The notes beneath the pieces were generated by a model. That model was not told where the DNA came from. It saw nothing but the letters and a program-made list of their open reading frames with translations, and did no database searches. A stretch of DNA of 64,000 bases. It comes from Flavobacteriales bacterium (GTDB lineage: Bacteria; Bacteroidota; Bacteroidia; Flavobacteriales_D; Sanyastnellaceae). Shown piece after piece: positions 1 through 9,011 of the stretch. A program made the position numbers and the translations under genes. The DNA lies in assembly GCA_947456965.1 (NCBI GenBank), contig CANGTU010000014.1:1-64000 (forward strand), read 5' to 3'. Position 1 is the first letter of the stretch; every line of letters begins with the position of its first letter.

Positions 1-485
1 AGTTTACTACCATTGAGGTAACGGAAGAGGAAGTGAAAGACCCCCCACCCTCCGTTGAGGAGTTGAAAGATCAGAATATTTCGACCGAAACGACAGAAGG
101 CGAAGACGGCCTGCTCGGTCCAGTTGAAGTGGCTCCCACAGTAGAGGAGAAGCCGGTAGTAGAAGCCCCGGTGACATTTGCTGAACAAATGGCCCAGTAT
201 CCCGGAGGAGAACAGGCGATGCTTCAGGACATCTATAACAGCATCGTGTATCCGGAGTTGGAAAAGGAGCAGCAGATTCAGGGAACCGTAATCGTATCGT
301 TTGTAGTTGAGAAAGATGGCAGTGTATCCAACGTTGAAGTTGCCCGCGAAGTGCCCGGAGGAAAGGGCCTGAGCAGGGAGGCCGTGAAGGCTGTGAAAAG
401 CCTGAAGAAGTTTGCACCTGCCAAGATGAACGGAAATCCTGTACGCCTCAGGATGAATCTTCCCATCCGCTTTACCCTGAAGTAA
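1..485 (+). CDS. Energy transducer TonB, C-terminal part (5' truncated by window)
   Basis: The reading frame is open from the window edge (codons in phase from base 3), so the N-terminus with its membrane anchor lies outside. The visible part has an acidic, proline-containing spacer (PPPSVEEL) and then a TonB C-terminal domain: PGGEQAMLQDI, an IQGTVIVSFVVEKDGSV strand-turn-strand, and the closing RLRMNLPIRFTLK. TonB proteins span the periplasm and pass proton-motive energy from ExbB/ExbD to outer-membrane receptors. A second TonB-family gene follows after a terminator. In Bacteroidota such genes usually sit after exbB/exbD, which would then lie just upstream of the window (inference). The internal GTG at 33 is not the real start. 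Confidence 0.9.
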   Translation, partial: FTTIEVTEEEVKDPPPSVEELKDQNISTETTEGEDGLLGPVEVAPTVEEKPVVEAPVTFAEQMAQYPGGEQAMLQDIYNSIVYPELEKEQQIQGTVIVSFVVEKDGSVSNVEVAREVPGGKGLSREAVKAVKSLKKFAPAKMNGNPVRLRMNLPIRFTLK

Positions 486-507
486 GGGACCTGGATGTAA
501 CCTGTAC

Positions 508-533
508 AGGGGAGCCATCCGGTTCCCCTTTTT
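508..533 (+). terminator. Rho-independent terminator after first tonB
   Basis: A nine-base-pair stem (508-516 with 521-529, one G-U pair) with a four-base loop is followed by five T residues (529-533). It starts 22 bases after the TonB stop codon and separates this gene from the next TonB gene. Confidence 0.75.
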
Positions 534-710
534 CTTGCCCATTGGGGCTGAGAGAATTGCCGTTTCCTTGACTGTATCTGCCACGAGCGGGCACAATGCA
601 GGGCTGAGAAGATGGTTCAATCAATCACAAAGCCCCACAACATGATTGTCACATTCATCTTTCTCGCACTCGTGATCCTCATTCTTCCACTCGACCGTTC
701 ATGGTCCAAT

Positions 711-1484
711 ATGCTTTCACCATCCCGAAACGAACTGGTTTTTGAGGGCCGGATCCGGGAATATGGCGCATACCAGCTGCGCCGTGAATCTCATCGCTCG
801 CTCATGGCCGCTATGGTTATCGTAGCATTCCTGATTGGCGTCATCGTGGTGTTCGTGAGCAGGAGGGATGCACACCCGGGCGGGAATGTGATAGTTCCTT
901 CCGAAGACCAGCCCATGCTTCCCCAACTGGTCCTTCCTAAGCACGCCCCGACTCAGGAGGAAATGCGCACGGCAGAGCAGAGCCAGAACCCCGCCCCCCG
1001 CGGAGATAATCAGGCTCCACCGGAAGTCGTCGAAAGCGGGCCGGTGTCATCGATGACTGCTTCGTCCGCGATGTCAAATCCATCAGGCACCGCCGACGGA
1101 GTTTCAGATGAATGGACCGGGCCCACAGAAATGCCAACGGCAGTGCCCACTGCATCGTGCCCGGGATGGGTGGACTGGGCCTCCGTAATGCCAGAGTTTC
1201 CCGGAGGATCCCAGGCGCTGAAGAGGTTTTTATCCGAACGAATTGAATACCCGGCGTTCTACCGCGAGCGTGGAATCGAGGGCACTGTATGGATTACTTT
1301 TGTGGTCACTTCATCGGGAGAGGTTACTCAGGTTGCTGTAGAACGCGGAATCGTGGGAGCACCGGGCCTCGACAAGATCGCCCTGCTTGTTTTTGAAGAG
1401 ATGCCGCGGTGGATTCCCGGCCGAATGGGAGAGCAAACAGTGGCCGTCAGGCAGCGACTGCCGGTGAGATTTAAACTGATGTGA
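711..1484 (+). CDS. Energy transducer TonB (second, full-length)
   Basis: About 257 residues. The N-terminus NELVFEGRIREYGAYQLR is the typical cytoplasmic head of Bacteroidota TonB proteins. It is followed by one membrane helix (about residues 18-40), a long Pro/Ala/Ser-rich periplasmic spacer, and a TonB C-terminal domain with PGGSQALKRFL, GIEGTVWITFVV and QRLPVRFKLM. I chose the ATG at 711 because the family head starts there. An in-frame ATG at 612 would add a second hydrophobic stretch not usual for the family, but it cannot be excluded. The stop at 1484 overlaps the GTG at 1481 and lies two bases before the ATG at 1487 of the next gene, so the genes are probably coupled. Role: energising outer-membrane TonB-dependent transport. 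Confidence 0.88.
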   Translation: MLSPSRNELVFEGRIREYGAYQLRRESHRSLMAAMVIVAFLIGVIVVFVSRRDAHPGGNVIVPSEDQPMLPQLVLPKHAPTQEEMRTAEQSQNPAPRGDNQAPPEVVESGPVSSMTASSAMSNPSGTADGVSDEWTGPTEMPTAVPTASCPGWVDWASVMPEFPGGSQALKRFLSERIEYPAFYRERGIEGTVWITFVVTSSGEVTQVAVERGIVGAPGLDKIALLVFEEMPRWIPGRMGEQTVAVRQRLPVRFKLM

Positions 1485-1486
1485 AC

Positions 1487-1696
1487 ATGAAGGGCAGTCC
1501 GGTATACATCCTGGGAGGGTTCATGGTTGTAGTGCTCACGGTAACAGGCATCGTGGCGCTGTGCACGAATGCACTCAGCAACGTCCTTGCACCTCCACGG
1601 AACCACCTTTTCGGTGCAGTACTTCTGCTTTATGCGCTGGTGCGCTTCTCCAGGCTCAGGCGCCAATTCAATCGCGATAAATTCAACCGCACATGA
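1487..1696 (+). CDS. Small membrane protein between tonB and pstS-like gene
   Basis: A 69-residue protein with two predicted membrane helices (about residues 6-28 and 37-52, the second starting at LFGAVLLLYALVRF) and a basic C-terminal tail (RFSRLRRQFNRDKF). This suggests an inner-membrane hairpin with both ends in the cytoplasm. No family is recognised. The ATG at 1487 is preferred over an in-frame GTG at 1481. Its stop codon overlaps the ATG of the next gene (ATGA at 1693), so translation is coupled to the PstS-like protein. Position between TonB and a substrate-binding lipoprotein suggests a part in the same TonB/ExbBD-linked process, but this is inference from context only. Confidence 0.6.
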   Translation: MKGSPVYILGGFMVVVLTVTGIVALCTNALSNVLAPPRNHLFGAVLLLYALVRFSRLRRQFNRDKFNRT

Positions 1697-2625
1697 GAAC
1701 AAGCGTCATTGCACTGATGTTGACTGCTTCCTTCCTTGAAGCATGCCAGCCCTATAATCGCTCCGGCGAGAGCATGACGAGTGGCTCGCTGCGCGCCGGC
1801 ATAGATGAGTCTTTCACGCTGCTTATGCAGAGCGAGGTGGATGTGTTTCACAATGATTACCCCAATGCCAAGGTGGAAGCGCTTTTCATGCCCGAAGCCG
1901 ATGTGATCGACGCGCTCATGGGCGATTCCATTCAGTCAGCAGTTATCACAAGAGACCTGACCGAAGAGGAACGTGCAGCTTTCCGGAATCGTCAGAAGCT
2001 GCCAGAGAGTGCCAGGATTGCGACCGATGGCATCGCGCTCATTGTGCATCGGGAAAATCCGGACAGCGTGCTCCGGCTTTCGCAAGTGGACTCCCTCTTC
2101 AGAGGCACGATCAGCAGCTGGAGCGAAGTAGGCGAAGAACAACAGGGGGAGCCGGTTCGCATTGTGTTTGACAACAACAGATCATCCAATGCGCGATACA
2201 TCCGAGAGCGGTTTCTTGCAGGTGCTGAGTTTCCCGCGAATTGCTTTGCCGTGCACAGCAATAGCGAAGTGATCGATTACGTGAGCAAGAACAAAGATGC
2301 TATCGGGGTCATCAGCGTAGCCTGGATTGCGGACCGTGAAGACAGTACCAGTCAGGATTTCCTGTCACGCGTGCGTGTGATCGGTATTATCGATCCATCT
2401 AACCTGGACAAGCCATCCATGCCTCGCAAGCCCTACCAGGCATATATTTGGGATAAGACTTATCCGCTTCGACGCGATGTATACGCGATTCGGACAAGCG
2501 CGCGGACGAGCGTTGGCACGGGCTTTGTCTCTTTTTTGCGCGGTGAACGCGGCCAGCTTATTATCCATAAAATGGGCCTGGTCGCCGAACAAACACCAGC
2601 CCGGATCATCCGAATCAGTGAATAA
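1693..2625 (+). CDS. PstS-like phosphate-binding-family lipoprotein
   Basis: 310 residues with a short signal sequence ending in a lipobox-like FLEAC, so a lipoprotein is likely. The rest follows the type II periplasmic binding fold of PstS: an N-terminal lobe, an anti-clash segment SAVITRDLTEEE, a central TDGIALIVHRENP strand pair, FRGTISSWSEVG, and a C-terminal lobe including VSKNKDAIGVISVAWI. PstS normally delivers phosphate to PstCAB, but no pstC, pstA or pstB is present here. Instead the gene is coupled to TonB and a TPR protein. In this setting it may serve in envelope signalling or TonB-linked uptake instead of as an ABC-transporter subunit (inference). Confidence 0.8.
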   Translation: MRTSVIALMLTASFLEACQPYNRSGESMTSGSLRAGIDESFTLLMQSEVDVFHNDYPNAKVEALFMPEADVIDALMGDSIQSAVITRDLTEEERAAFRNRQKLPESARIATDGIALIVHRENPDSVLRLSQVDSLFRGTISSWSEVGEEQQGEPVRIVFDNNRSSNARYIRERFLAGAEFPANCFAVHSNSEVIDYVSKNKDAIGVISVAWIADREDSTSQDFLSRVRVIGIIDPSNLDKPSMPRKPYQAYIWDKTYPLRRDVYAIRTSARTSVGTGFVSFLRGERGQLIIHKMGLVAEQTPARIIRISE

Positions 2626-2653
2626 TCTTTCGCAACAGCTTCAGACGCATACC

Positions 2654-4318
2654 ATGATCAAACCTCTCATCTTCACATTGTCTCTGGTCTTCACAGCTGG
2701 TACAATGGCCGCTCAGTCTCAGGCAGAAGCCGTGACTAAAACACTCAATGAACGATACGAAGACGCTTCGTCAGACTTCAAGAAACTCATCCGCAGCGCC
2801 GGAGGATCTGCAGAATTGTACTTCTACGCAGGGGATAACTATCTATACTGGGAAGAGTTGGACAGCGCCCGCGCCATGTTCACAGAAGGTGTACAACGGG
2901 ATGCTGGTAATCCGCTCAACCATACCGGCCTCGGACGAGTAGCGATGAGAAAGGGCGAGGACGGATCTGTGCATTTCACCCGTGCTTTTGCTATCATATC
3001 CGACAAGGCATCGGTCACGGATAAAGCGACACGTGAACTTGCGCTACTCAAGATGGCAGAAGCGAGTACTTATGCGAAAAAGCTGGATCAATCCATCATC
3101 TACCTGAATAAGATTAATGAGCTAAACACAGGAAAGAAGGGCGTTATCCAAATTACCAATCCTGAGGTTTATCTTCAGTGGGGCGATTACTACTCCGAAA
3201 AGGACGGCTTTAATCTCACTAATGCGCTGTCCCAATACAGTAAGGCCTATGAGCTTAATCCTAATTACACCCGCACACTGCTTAGGCAAGGTCAGCTTTA
3301 CGTAAAGGTGCGGAACTGGGACGAAGGGCTCCGGTATTTTGATCAGGCAATCACCTCGGACCCAACCTTTGCGCCAGCATACCGCGAGAAGGCTGAACTG
3401 CTCTACCGCGCGGGCCGCTTTGAGAAGGCTATCGAATCTTACGAGAAATACCTCGGACTCAACAACTCATGCCGTGTGCAGCAGCGGTATTCGAGCTTTA
3501 TCTTCCTCACCAAGGACTATAACCGGGCGGTCAGCGAGATTGAGAAGGCCCTGTCCTGCAACCCGTCCAATGTGATCATGTATCGTCTGCTCGGTTATGG
3601 ATATTACGAGTTGGGGGATTTCCAAAAAGGCCTGGAATACATGAATCAGTATTTCGCTTTGGCGGAGGCCAAGGATAAGGCCATCATCACAGGCACTGAT
3701 ATGGCCTATAAAGGACGACTCATGGCCAAACTCGGACAAGAGACAGAGGGCATAGGCCTCATTGAGCAGGCCATGCTAGCGGATACAAGCTATAAGGATG
3801 GATATGGGGAAATCGCGACCATTTACAGCAAGATGAAGAATTACGAGAAGGCCTCGGAGTGGTATCAGCGCAAGATTGATAGCACAGGGTCTTCTGATCC
3901 GCTGGACTTCTACTACCTCGGTCAGTCCAGTTATTTCTCCAAGAAGTATGCGGAGTCAGACAAGGCCTTCGAGAAGGCCACGGAGAAGTATCCCGATGCC
4001 TGGTTCTGGAGAGCGAAGTGCAACAATAAACTCGACAATCCAGAGGCACCAACCGGACTTGCCAAGCCTTTCTACGAGACAGCAATCCGCAAGGTGGGAA
4101 CAGAACAGCGGTATATAGATGCAAACAAGAAGAACCTGATAGAGGCTTACAGCTACCTCGGGTTGTACTATGGGAAACTGGACAACTACGAGTGTTCACG
4201 GGCTGCCTGGAACAAGGTAATGGAACTCGACCCGCAGAATAAGACAGCGATGGATGTAATGGTTGATCCGAAGATGGCTGCCGCCGCCGGAGTTTGCGAT
4301 CTCATCCCGGCAAATTAG
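2654..4318 (+). CDS. Periplasmic tetratricopeptide repeat protein
   Basis: 554 residues with a Sec signal peptide (MIKPLIFTLSLVFTAGTMAA) and then helical TPR repeats over most of the length, for example ALSQYSKAYELNPNY, GLRYFDQAITSDPTF and AIESYEKYLGLNNSC. The ATG at 2654 directly precedes the signal peptide; the frame is open further upstream (to 2477), but that stretch overlaps the PstS-like gene. It begins 28 bases after that gene, so it probably belongs to the same operon. TPR proteins in this position of Bacteroidota TonB operons are likely scaffolds, but the partner is unknown. The gene ends at a strong terminator. Confidence 0.85.
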   Translation: MIKPLIFTLSLVFTAGTMAAQSQAEAVTKTLNERYEDASSDFKKLIRSAGGSAELYFYAGDNYLYWEELDSARAMFTEGVQRDAGNPLNHTGLGRVAMRKGEDGSVHFTRAFAIISDKASVTDKATRELALLKMAEASTYAKKLDQSIIYLNKINELNTGKKGVIQITNPEVYLQWGDYYSEKDGFNLTNALSQYSKAYELNPNYTRTLLRQGQLYVKVRNWDEGLRYFDQAITSDPTFAPAYREKAELLYRAGRFEKAIESYEKYLGLNNSCRVQQRYSSFIFLTKDYNRAVSEIEKALSCNPSNVIMYRLLGYGYYELGDFQKGLEYMNQYFALAEAKDKAIITGTDMAYKGRLMAKLGQETEGIGLIEQAMLADTSYKDGYGEIATIYSKMKNYEKASEWYQRKIDSTGSSDPLDFYYLGQSSYFSKKYAESDKAFEKATEKYPDAWFWRAKCNNKLDNPEAPTGLAKPFYETAIRKVGTEQRYIDANKKNLIEAYSYLGLYYGKLDNYECSRAAWNKVMELDPQNKTAMDVMVDPKMAAAAGVCDLIPAN

Positions 4319-4345
4319 GCGATTTTCCCAACACGATGAACAAGG

Positions 4346-4374
4346 AACCGCGGAATGAAACCCGCGGTTTTTTT
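4346..4374 (+). terminator. Terminator between convergent TPR and symporter genes
   Basis: A perfect eight-base-pair stem (4346-4353 with 4362-4369) with an eight-base loop is followed by a T run to 4374. The stop codon of the opposite-strand symporter gene (4373-4375) lies inside the T tract. Confidence 0.9.
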
Positions 4375-5626
4375 ATTCCTCCAGCGCCTTTTCCCACTTG
4401 CTTACAGCAACTGTAGCCACGGCGTTTCCTATCACATTGGTGGCTGAGCGTCCCATATCCAGCACGTGGTCAATCCCGAGCAGAAGCATAAGCCCGGCCT
4501 CCGGAATTCCAAAAGCGGCCAGCGTGCCGGCAATGACCACAAGAGATGCTCGAGGAACGCCTGCAATGCCTTTGCTGGTAACCATCAGGGTGAGCAGCAT
4601 GAGCAGCTGATCGGAAAAATCGAGGTGAATACCATAGCTCTGAGCAATGAATAGACTGGCGAAGGTCATGTACATCATGCTGCCGTCCAGATTGAAGCTA
4701 TAGCCCAAAGGCAGCACGAAGCTGACAATTCTGTTGCGGCAACCAAAGCGCTCGAGTTCTTCGAGCATTTTTGGATAAACAGCCTCGCTGCTGGCGGTGG
4801 AAAACGCGATGAGCAAGGGTTGGCGAAGTCGTCTCACAAGAACCAGAACCCGCCGCCGAACGAGCAAGAATGCAGCGAAAAGCAGGATGGCCCAGAGCAT
4901 CAACAGGCCCGCATAGAATTCAGCGATGAAAAGCATATACTTGGCAATCACACCTCCTCCTAATCGGGCAACCATTGCAGTGACGGCCGCAAAAACAGCG
5001 AATGGAGCGAAGTTCATGACAAAAGTGGTTACCTTGAGCATTGCGTGCCCGAGCGACTCCATGAACTCCACAAGTGGCTTGCCCAGGTCACCAATGGCCG
5101 CCGTGGCCGCGCCCAGAAAGAGCGAGAATACCACAATTTGCAGGATTTCATTGGTGGCCATGGCCTCTGCGATACTCTTGGGAAAAATATGCGTGATGAA
5201 ACCCCGGAAGGTCATTGCAGCCTTGTCAATTCCGGTGGCTGTATCATCCGCTGGCAGGGGGATATCCATCATGGCTCCTGGTTGCCAGAGGTTCACCAGC
5301 AGGCAGCCGAGAAGCAGGGAGATAAAGGACGCAGAGATGAACCACAGCATGGTTTTTCCCCCGATGCGTCCCACAGCGCGGAGATCACCGAGCTTGGCGA
5401 CACCGGCGACGAGGGTGGCCAGTACCAGGGGGGCGATGATCATTTTGATCAGTCGGAGGAACACATCTGTGAGGATGGTCAGGTTGTCGAGTATGCCCGC
5501 GAGTTGTGGATCCAATTCGCCGGATCCGGATTGCGAAGGGTAGAGGAGATACAGGATGTAACCAGTAAGAGCCCCTGCAAACAGACCGATGAAGATCCAC
5601 AGAGTAAGCTTGTTGGACTTGGACAT
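4373..5626 (-). CDS. Dicarboxylate/amino acid:cation symporter (DAACS family)
   Basis: 417 residues, the normal length for the GltP/DctA family of sodium- or proton-coupled symporters, with eight expected membrane helices. Hairpin HP1 carries FSTASSEAVYPKMLEEL, matching the TSSSE-type signature of bacterial dicarboxylate carriers. Helix 7 carries YSFNLDGSMMYM, matching NLDGT of DctA. Hairpin HP2 carries GVPRASLVVIAG. These suggest uptake of C4-dicarboxylates, glutamate or aspartate across the inner membrane; the exact substrate cannot be read from the sequence. It appears to be transcribed alone from a -7 element at 5646-5653. Confidence 0.9.
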   Translation of the reverse strand: MSKSNKLTLWIFIGLFAGALTGYILYLLYPSQSGSGELDPQLAGILDNLTILTDVFLRLIKMIIAPLVLATLVAGVAKLGDLRAVGRIGGKTMLWFISASFISLLLGCLLVNLWQPGAMMDIPLPADDTATGIDKAAMTFRGFITHIFPKSIAEAMATNEILQIVVFSLFLGAATAAIGDLGKPLVEFMESLGHAMLKVTTFVMNFAPFAVFAAVTAMVARLGGGVIAKYMLFIAEFYAGLLMLWAILLFAAFLLVRRRVLVLVRRLRQPLLIAFSTASSEAVYPKMLEELERFGCRNRIVSFVLPLGYSFNLDGSMMYMTFASLFIAQSYGIHLDFSDQLLMLLTLMVTSKGIAGVPRASLVVIAGTLAAFGIPEAGLMLLLGIDHVLDMGRSATNVIGNAVATVAVSKWEKALEE

Positions 5627-5645
5627 GCGCGCAATAATTAGCGAG

Positions 5646-5653
5646 GCAAGATA
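5646..5653 (-). promoter_or_regulatory. Candidate -7 element (TATCTTGC) for symporter gene
   Basis: A minus-strand TATCTTGC, close to the Bacteroidota -7 consensus TAnnTTTG, lies 19 bases before the ATG at 5626. Confidence 0.4.
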
Positions 5654-5660
5654 AGCCCCA

Positions 5661-7559
5661 TCAATACGCCCTGTCGCTGCGCCCCTCCATGTAATTGATA
5701 AACGCCTTGTTTACGACCTTATTCCCGCCCGGAGTGGGGTAGTTGCCGGTGAAATACCAGTCGCCGGTGTGAGCGGGACAAGCATCATGGAGGTCTTCCA
5801 CCCGCTGGAAAAGAACCGAGACCTGCGCGCGTATTCCATCCGGTGTTACGAGGGTGGCAATGCGGGCCGCAATTTCCTCGTCCGTGAAGGGTTCGTAAAT
5901 TTCCTTCACATAGTTCCGTACGGTCTCCTTTGGAGCATGTTCCTGATCCTTGCATTTGCGGTATACGACGTCCAACAGCTCTTCCGCGCGTCGCTCCCGC
6001 AGCAGGGATACTGCAGCCTGGAAGGCGATAAAGTCACCCATGCGGGCCATATCAATGCCGTAGCAATCGGGGTATCGGATTTGAGGCGCCGAAGACACAA
6101 TCAGAATTTTCCTCGGCTCGAGGCGATCGAGAATCTTGATGAGCGATCTCCTCAGGGTAGTGCCCCGAACAATGGAATCGTCAATCACCACCAGATTGTC
6201 TACACCCTTTCGCACTGCGCCATGCGTGATATCATAGACGTGGGCCACCATTTCATCTCGTGCAGAATCCTGGGTAATGAAGGTGCGGAGTTTGGCATCC
6301 TTGATGGCGATCTTTTCAATGCGCGCCCTTCTGCGGATAATCGCTTCGATCTTATCCGGGCGTTGATTTTCAGGGAGGGAAAGCGCCTGGATCTTCTCGT
6401 CGTTCAGATGATCTTCCAAGGCCTTGATCATTCCGTAAAACGCCGTTTCGGCTGTGTTGGGGATGAAGGAGAAGACGGTATGATCCAGGTCGTAATTAAC
6501 CGCTTTCAGAATATGAGGCACAACGTTACGTCCAAGGCGCTGCCGCTCCTGGTATATATCCCGGTCATTGCCCCTGGAAAAATAGATGCGTTCAAATGAG
6601 CAGGATGCCCTGTGCTGTGGCTCCCTGACCTGTTTCATTGAAGAGCGCCCGTCACGCTTGATGATATACGCATGCCCGGGCTCGATCTCCCTGATCTGAT
6701 CTACAGGAACGTTGAACGCAGCCTGAATGGGCGGGCGCTCACTGGCGACTACACACACTTCATCATCTTCATAAAAATAGGCTGGCCGGATGCCATGGGG
6801 ATCGCGAAGTACAAAAGCATCACCATGGCCAAACATGCCGGCCATAGCATATCCGCCATCCCATTCCCGGGACGCACGGGTAAGAACCCGCTGCACGTCG
6901 AGATGCTTGCCAATCTGACCGGTGATTTGTTCATTGCTGTAGCCCTGACGCTTATAGAGATCAAAGAGCCGCTGGTTTTCCTCATCGAGGAAATGGCCGA
7001 TTTTCTCCATGACCGTCACCGTGTCTGCCTTTTCTTTCGGGTGCTGGCCAAGTTCCACGAGAAGCCCGAACAGTTCGTCTACATTGGTGAGATTGAAGTT
7101 CCCGGCCAGCACCAGGTTACGTGTCATCCAGTTATTCTGTCGGAGGAACGGATGACAGTTTTCAATGCTGTTTCCACCATATGTGCCATAGCGCAGATGT
7201 CCCAGAAAGAGCTCTCCGGTAAAAGCGAAGTTTTGCTTGAGGAATTCCGGATCTGCCAATACGGTGGGATTGTGCTTTTCCAATTCTGAGAAGCGGGACA
7301 TGACCTTGGAGAAAACGTCCTTGACGGGCTGAGGGTCATTGCTGCGAACCCGACTGATGTACTTCTTTCCGGGCGGGACATCGAGCTTGATATTCGCCAG
7401 CCCGGCACCATCCTGTCCACGATGGTGCTCTTTCTCCATCAGGATATACATCTTGTTCAGGCCGTAGAAGGAACTTCCGTATTTCTCGGAGTAGTGCCGA
7501 AGCGGTTGCTTCAGACGGAGGAGCGCGATGCCGCACTCATGCTTGATGGCGTCACTCAT
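5661..7559 (-). CDS. Amidophosphoribosyltransferase-type (PurF-like) class II glutamine amidotransferase
   Basis: 632 residues. The Ntn-type glutaminase domain starts at IKHECGIALLRL, where Cys9 is the expected nucleophile. It must be freed by removal of an eight-residue propeptide, as in Bacillus PurF. Other glutaminase features are HHRGQDGAG and LGHLRYGTYG. The phosphoribosyltransferase domain carries the PRPP loop VVIDDSIVRGTT near residue 457 and ends in GDWYFTGNYPTPGG. It is over 100 residues longer than ordinary PurF (about 470-510). Many Bacteroidota carry this long form beside a normal PurF, so a role outside the first step of purine synthesis is possible. The ATG at 7559 gives the family N-terminus MSDAIKHEC; the frame is open further upstream. 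Confidence 0.85.
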   Translation of the reverse strand: MSDAIKHECGIALLRLKQPLRHYSEKYGSSFYGLNKMYILMEKEHHRGQDGAGLANIKLDVPPGKKYISRVRSNDPQPVKDVFSKVMSRFSELEKHNPTVLADPEFLKQNFAFTGELFLGHLRYGTYGGNSIENCHPFLRQNNWMTRNLVLAGNFNLTNVDELFGLLVELGQHPKEKADTVTVMEKIGHFLDEENQRLFDLYKRQGYSNEQITGQIGKHLDVQRVLTRASREWDGGYAMAGMFGHGDAFVLRDPHGIRPAYFYEDDEVCVVASERPPIQAAFNVPVDQIREIEPGHAYIIKRDGRSSMKQVREPQHRASCSFERIYFSRGNDRDIYQERQRLGRNVVPHILKAVNYDLDHTVFSFIPNTAETAFYGMIKALEDHLNDEKIQALSLPENQRPDKIEAIIRRRARIEKIAIKDAKLRTFITQDSARDEMVAHVYDITHGAVRKGVDNLVVIDDSIVRGTTLRRSLIKILDRLEPRKILIVSSAPQIRYPDCYGIDMARMGDFIAFQAAVSLLRERRAEELLDVVYRKCKDQEHAPKETVRNYVKEIYEPFTDEEIAARIATLVTPDGIRAQVSVLFQRVEDLHDACPAHTGDWYFTGNYPTPGGNKVVNKAFINYMEGRSDRAY

Positions 7560-7590
7560 CAGGAGTGAGATGGAGGCTGAATTGCGGGGG

Positions 7591-7598
7591 CAAAGATA
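7591..7598 (-). promoter_or_regulatory. Candidate -7 element (TATCTTTG) for PurF-like gene
   Basis: A minus-strand TATCTTTG is an exact match to TAnnTTTG and lies 31 bases before the ATG at 7559. No clear TTG -33 element is seen. Confidence 0.6.
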
Positions 7599-7692
7599 GG
7601 TGGCTGCGAGAATATGTGACGCCCTCCTGAAAATCCGTCTACAGTTTATGGAAATTTTCACGAGCCCGCGTCCTGAATGAAAACATCATACC

Positions 7693-8421
7693 ATGAAGTA
7701 CATGCTTTCTTTTCTGTTGCCCGCACTCGTCAGTCTTTCCGTTCAAGCTCAAACATTCGGGGAAATACAGGCATTTGTGAAGGATTCCGGTGGCGCGCCT
7801 CTGCCGGGTGTTGTAATGCGGGTCGATGGCGGTACCGCACCCCGGGGAGATCTGTCTGATCTGGATGGACGGCTGCGCATGGGCTCGGTTCCCCCCGGCC
7901 GTTATGAGGTATCATTCCGGATGATGGGCAAGGCCACGGTCATCTATCGCGGTGTAGAGGTGCTTCCGGATCGCATTACCCGCCTGAATAACGTGGTTAT
8001 GGCGGACTCAGCGTATACCACTGGAGGGGTGATAGTGGAAGAGTACACTATTCCGCTCATCCGGGAGGACGGAGGAACAGTGGTTATAATAACCGCCAAG
8101 GAATTGAAAAATATGCCATCGGCCAATGGAGGAGATCTCAAGAAGATTGTGTCGTCCTTGACTTCCGACATCAAGGTGAGCCCTTCGGGCGATGAACTCT
8201 ACTTCAGAGGCAGCCGGTCAGGGGCAGTGGTTTATTTTATCGACGGGGTGAAAATCAGGGAGAATGTGCCGAATATCCCCAGCAGCGGTATTGGCTCCAT
8301 AGCGGTATACAGCGGAGGTGTCCCGGCTAAGTACGGCGACAGCACCGGGGGATATGTCATCATTGAAACGAAAAGTTACCTCGAGGATTACTACGAGAAA
8401 CGCAATAGCCAGAGTCGGTAA
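7693..8421 (+). CDS. Orphan TonB-receptor plug domain protein (no beta-barrel)
   Basis: 242 residues. A signal peptide (MKYMLSFLLPALVSLSVQA) is followed by a carboxypeptidase-regulatory-like beta-sandwich (about 22-105; GEIQAFVKDSGGAPLPGVVM and LSDLDGRLRMGSVPPGRYEV) and a TonB plug domain (about 125-230; YFRGSRSGAVVYFIDGVKI, AVYSGGVPAKYGDSTGGYV). The protein stops where the 22-strand barrel of a TonB-dependent receptor would begin. There is no frameshift or continuing receptor sequence downstream: the next gene, an ECF sigma factor, starts 56 bases later. It is therefore probably a genuine short periplasmic protein. Its neighbours suggest a link to sigma/anti-sigma signalling; that role is inferred. 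Confidence 0.85.
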   Translation: MKYMLSFLLPALVSLSVQAQTFGEIQAFVKDSGGAPLPGVVMRVDGGTAPRGDLSDLDGRLRMGSVPPGRYEVSFRMMGKATVIYRGVEVLPDRITRLNNVVMADSAYTTGGVIVEEYTIPLIREDGGTVVIITAKELKNMPSANGGDLKKIVSSLTSDIKVSPSGDELYFRGSRSGAVVYFIDGVKIRENVPNIPSSGIGSIAVYSGGVPAKYGDSTGGYVIIETKSYLEDYYEKRNSQSR

Positions 8422-8477
8422 ATGTATCTTGAGGCCATGCAATTCACGGGTTGATATTCAGGCGAAACATAGCTAAG

Positions 8478-9011
8478 ATGTCTGACGGAGAACTTTTGGA
8501 GAGGTACCGTCAGACCGGAGACCAGGCCTTGGTGGGCGAATTGTACCACCGATACAGGCACCTGGTCTTCGGTGTTTGCCTGAAGTACCTGAAGAATGCA
8601 GAAGAAGCGCGGGACGCCACAACGGCTTTGTTTGAAAAGATGATCACAGACCTCCGCAAGTGTGAGGTGAGGATGTGGACCCATTGGCTGCACCGGGTTA
8701 CCCGGAACTACTGTTTGTCACTCCTCCGCAAGCGAGTGGCTTCCGCTGATAGCGAGACCGCACTCATGAAGAAGGGTGATGACAGCGCAGAGGAGCTCCA
8801 ACAGGCCGAAGCCAGGGAAAGCAGACTGCAACAACTCGAGCAAGCCATCAGCCAACTGGATGAGCACCAGCGCATATGCATCACGATGTTTTACCTGTTG
8901 GAGAAATCGTACCGGGAGATCGTGGCCGAAACCGGATACACGGAGCTGCAGGTAAAGTCGTATATCCAAAACGGAAGACGCAATTTGAAGAATGCCTTAA
9001 TGGAACCATGA
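8478..9011 (+). CDS. ECF-type RNA polymerase sigma factor
   Basis: 177 residues. Region 2 is visible in MSDGELLERYRQTGDQALVGELYHRYRHLVFGVCLKYL and in the helix with ALFEKMITDL. Region 4 is visible in LEQAISQLDEHQRICITMFYLLEKSYREIVAETGYTELQVKSYIQNGRRNLK, a helix-turn-helix for -35 recognition. The ATG at 8478 gives the usual start; a TTG at 8451 is in frame but less likely. The stop overlaps the ATG of the following anti-sigma-like gene (ATGA at 9008), a typical coupling of sigma factor and regulator. It probably directs transcription of a small regulon in response to an envelope signal. Confidence 0.9.
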   Translation: MSDGELLERYRQTGDQALVGELYHRYRHLVFGVCLKYLKNAEEARDATTALFEKMITDLRKCEVRMWTHWLHRVTRNYCLSLLRKRVASADSETALMKKGDDSAEELQQAEARESRLQQLEQAISQLDEHQRICITMFYLLEKSYREIVAETGYTELQVKSYIQNGRRNLKNALMEP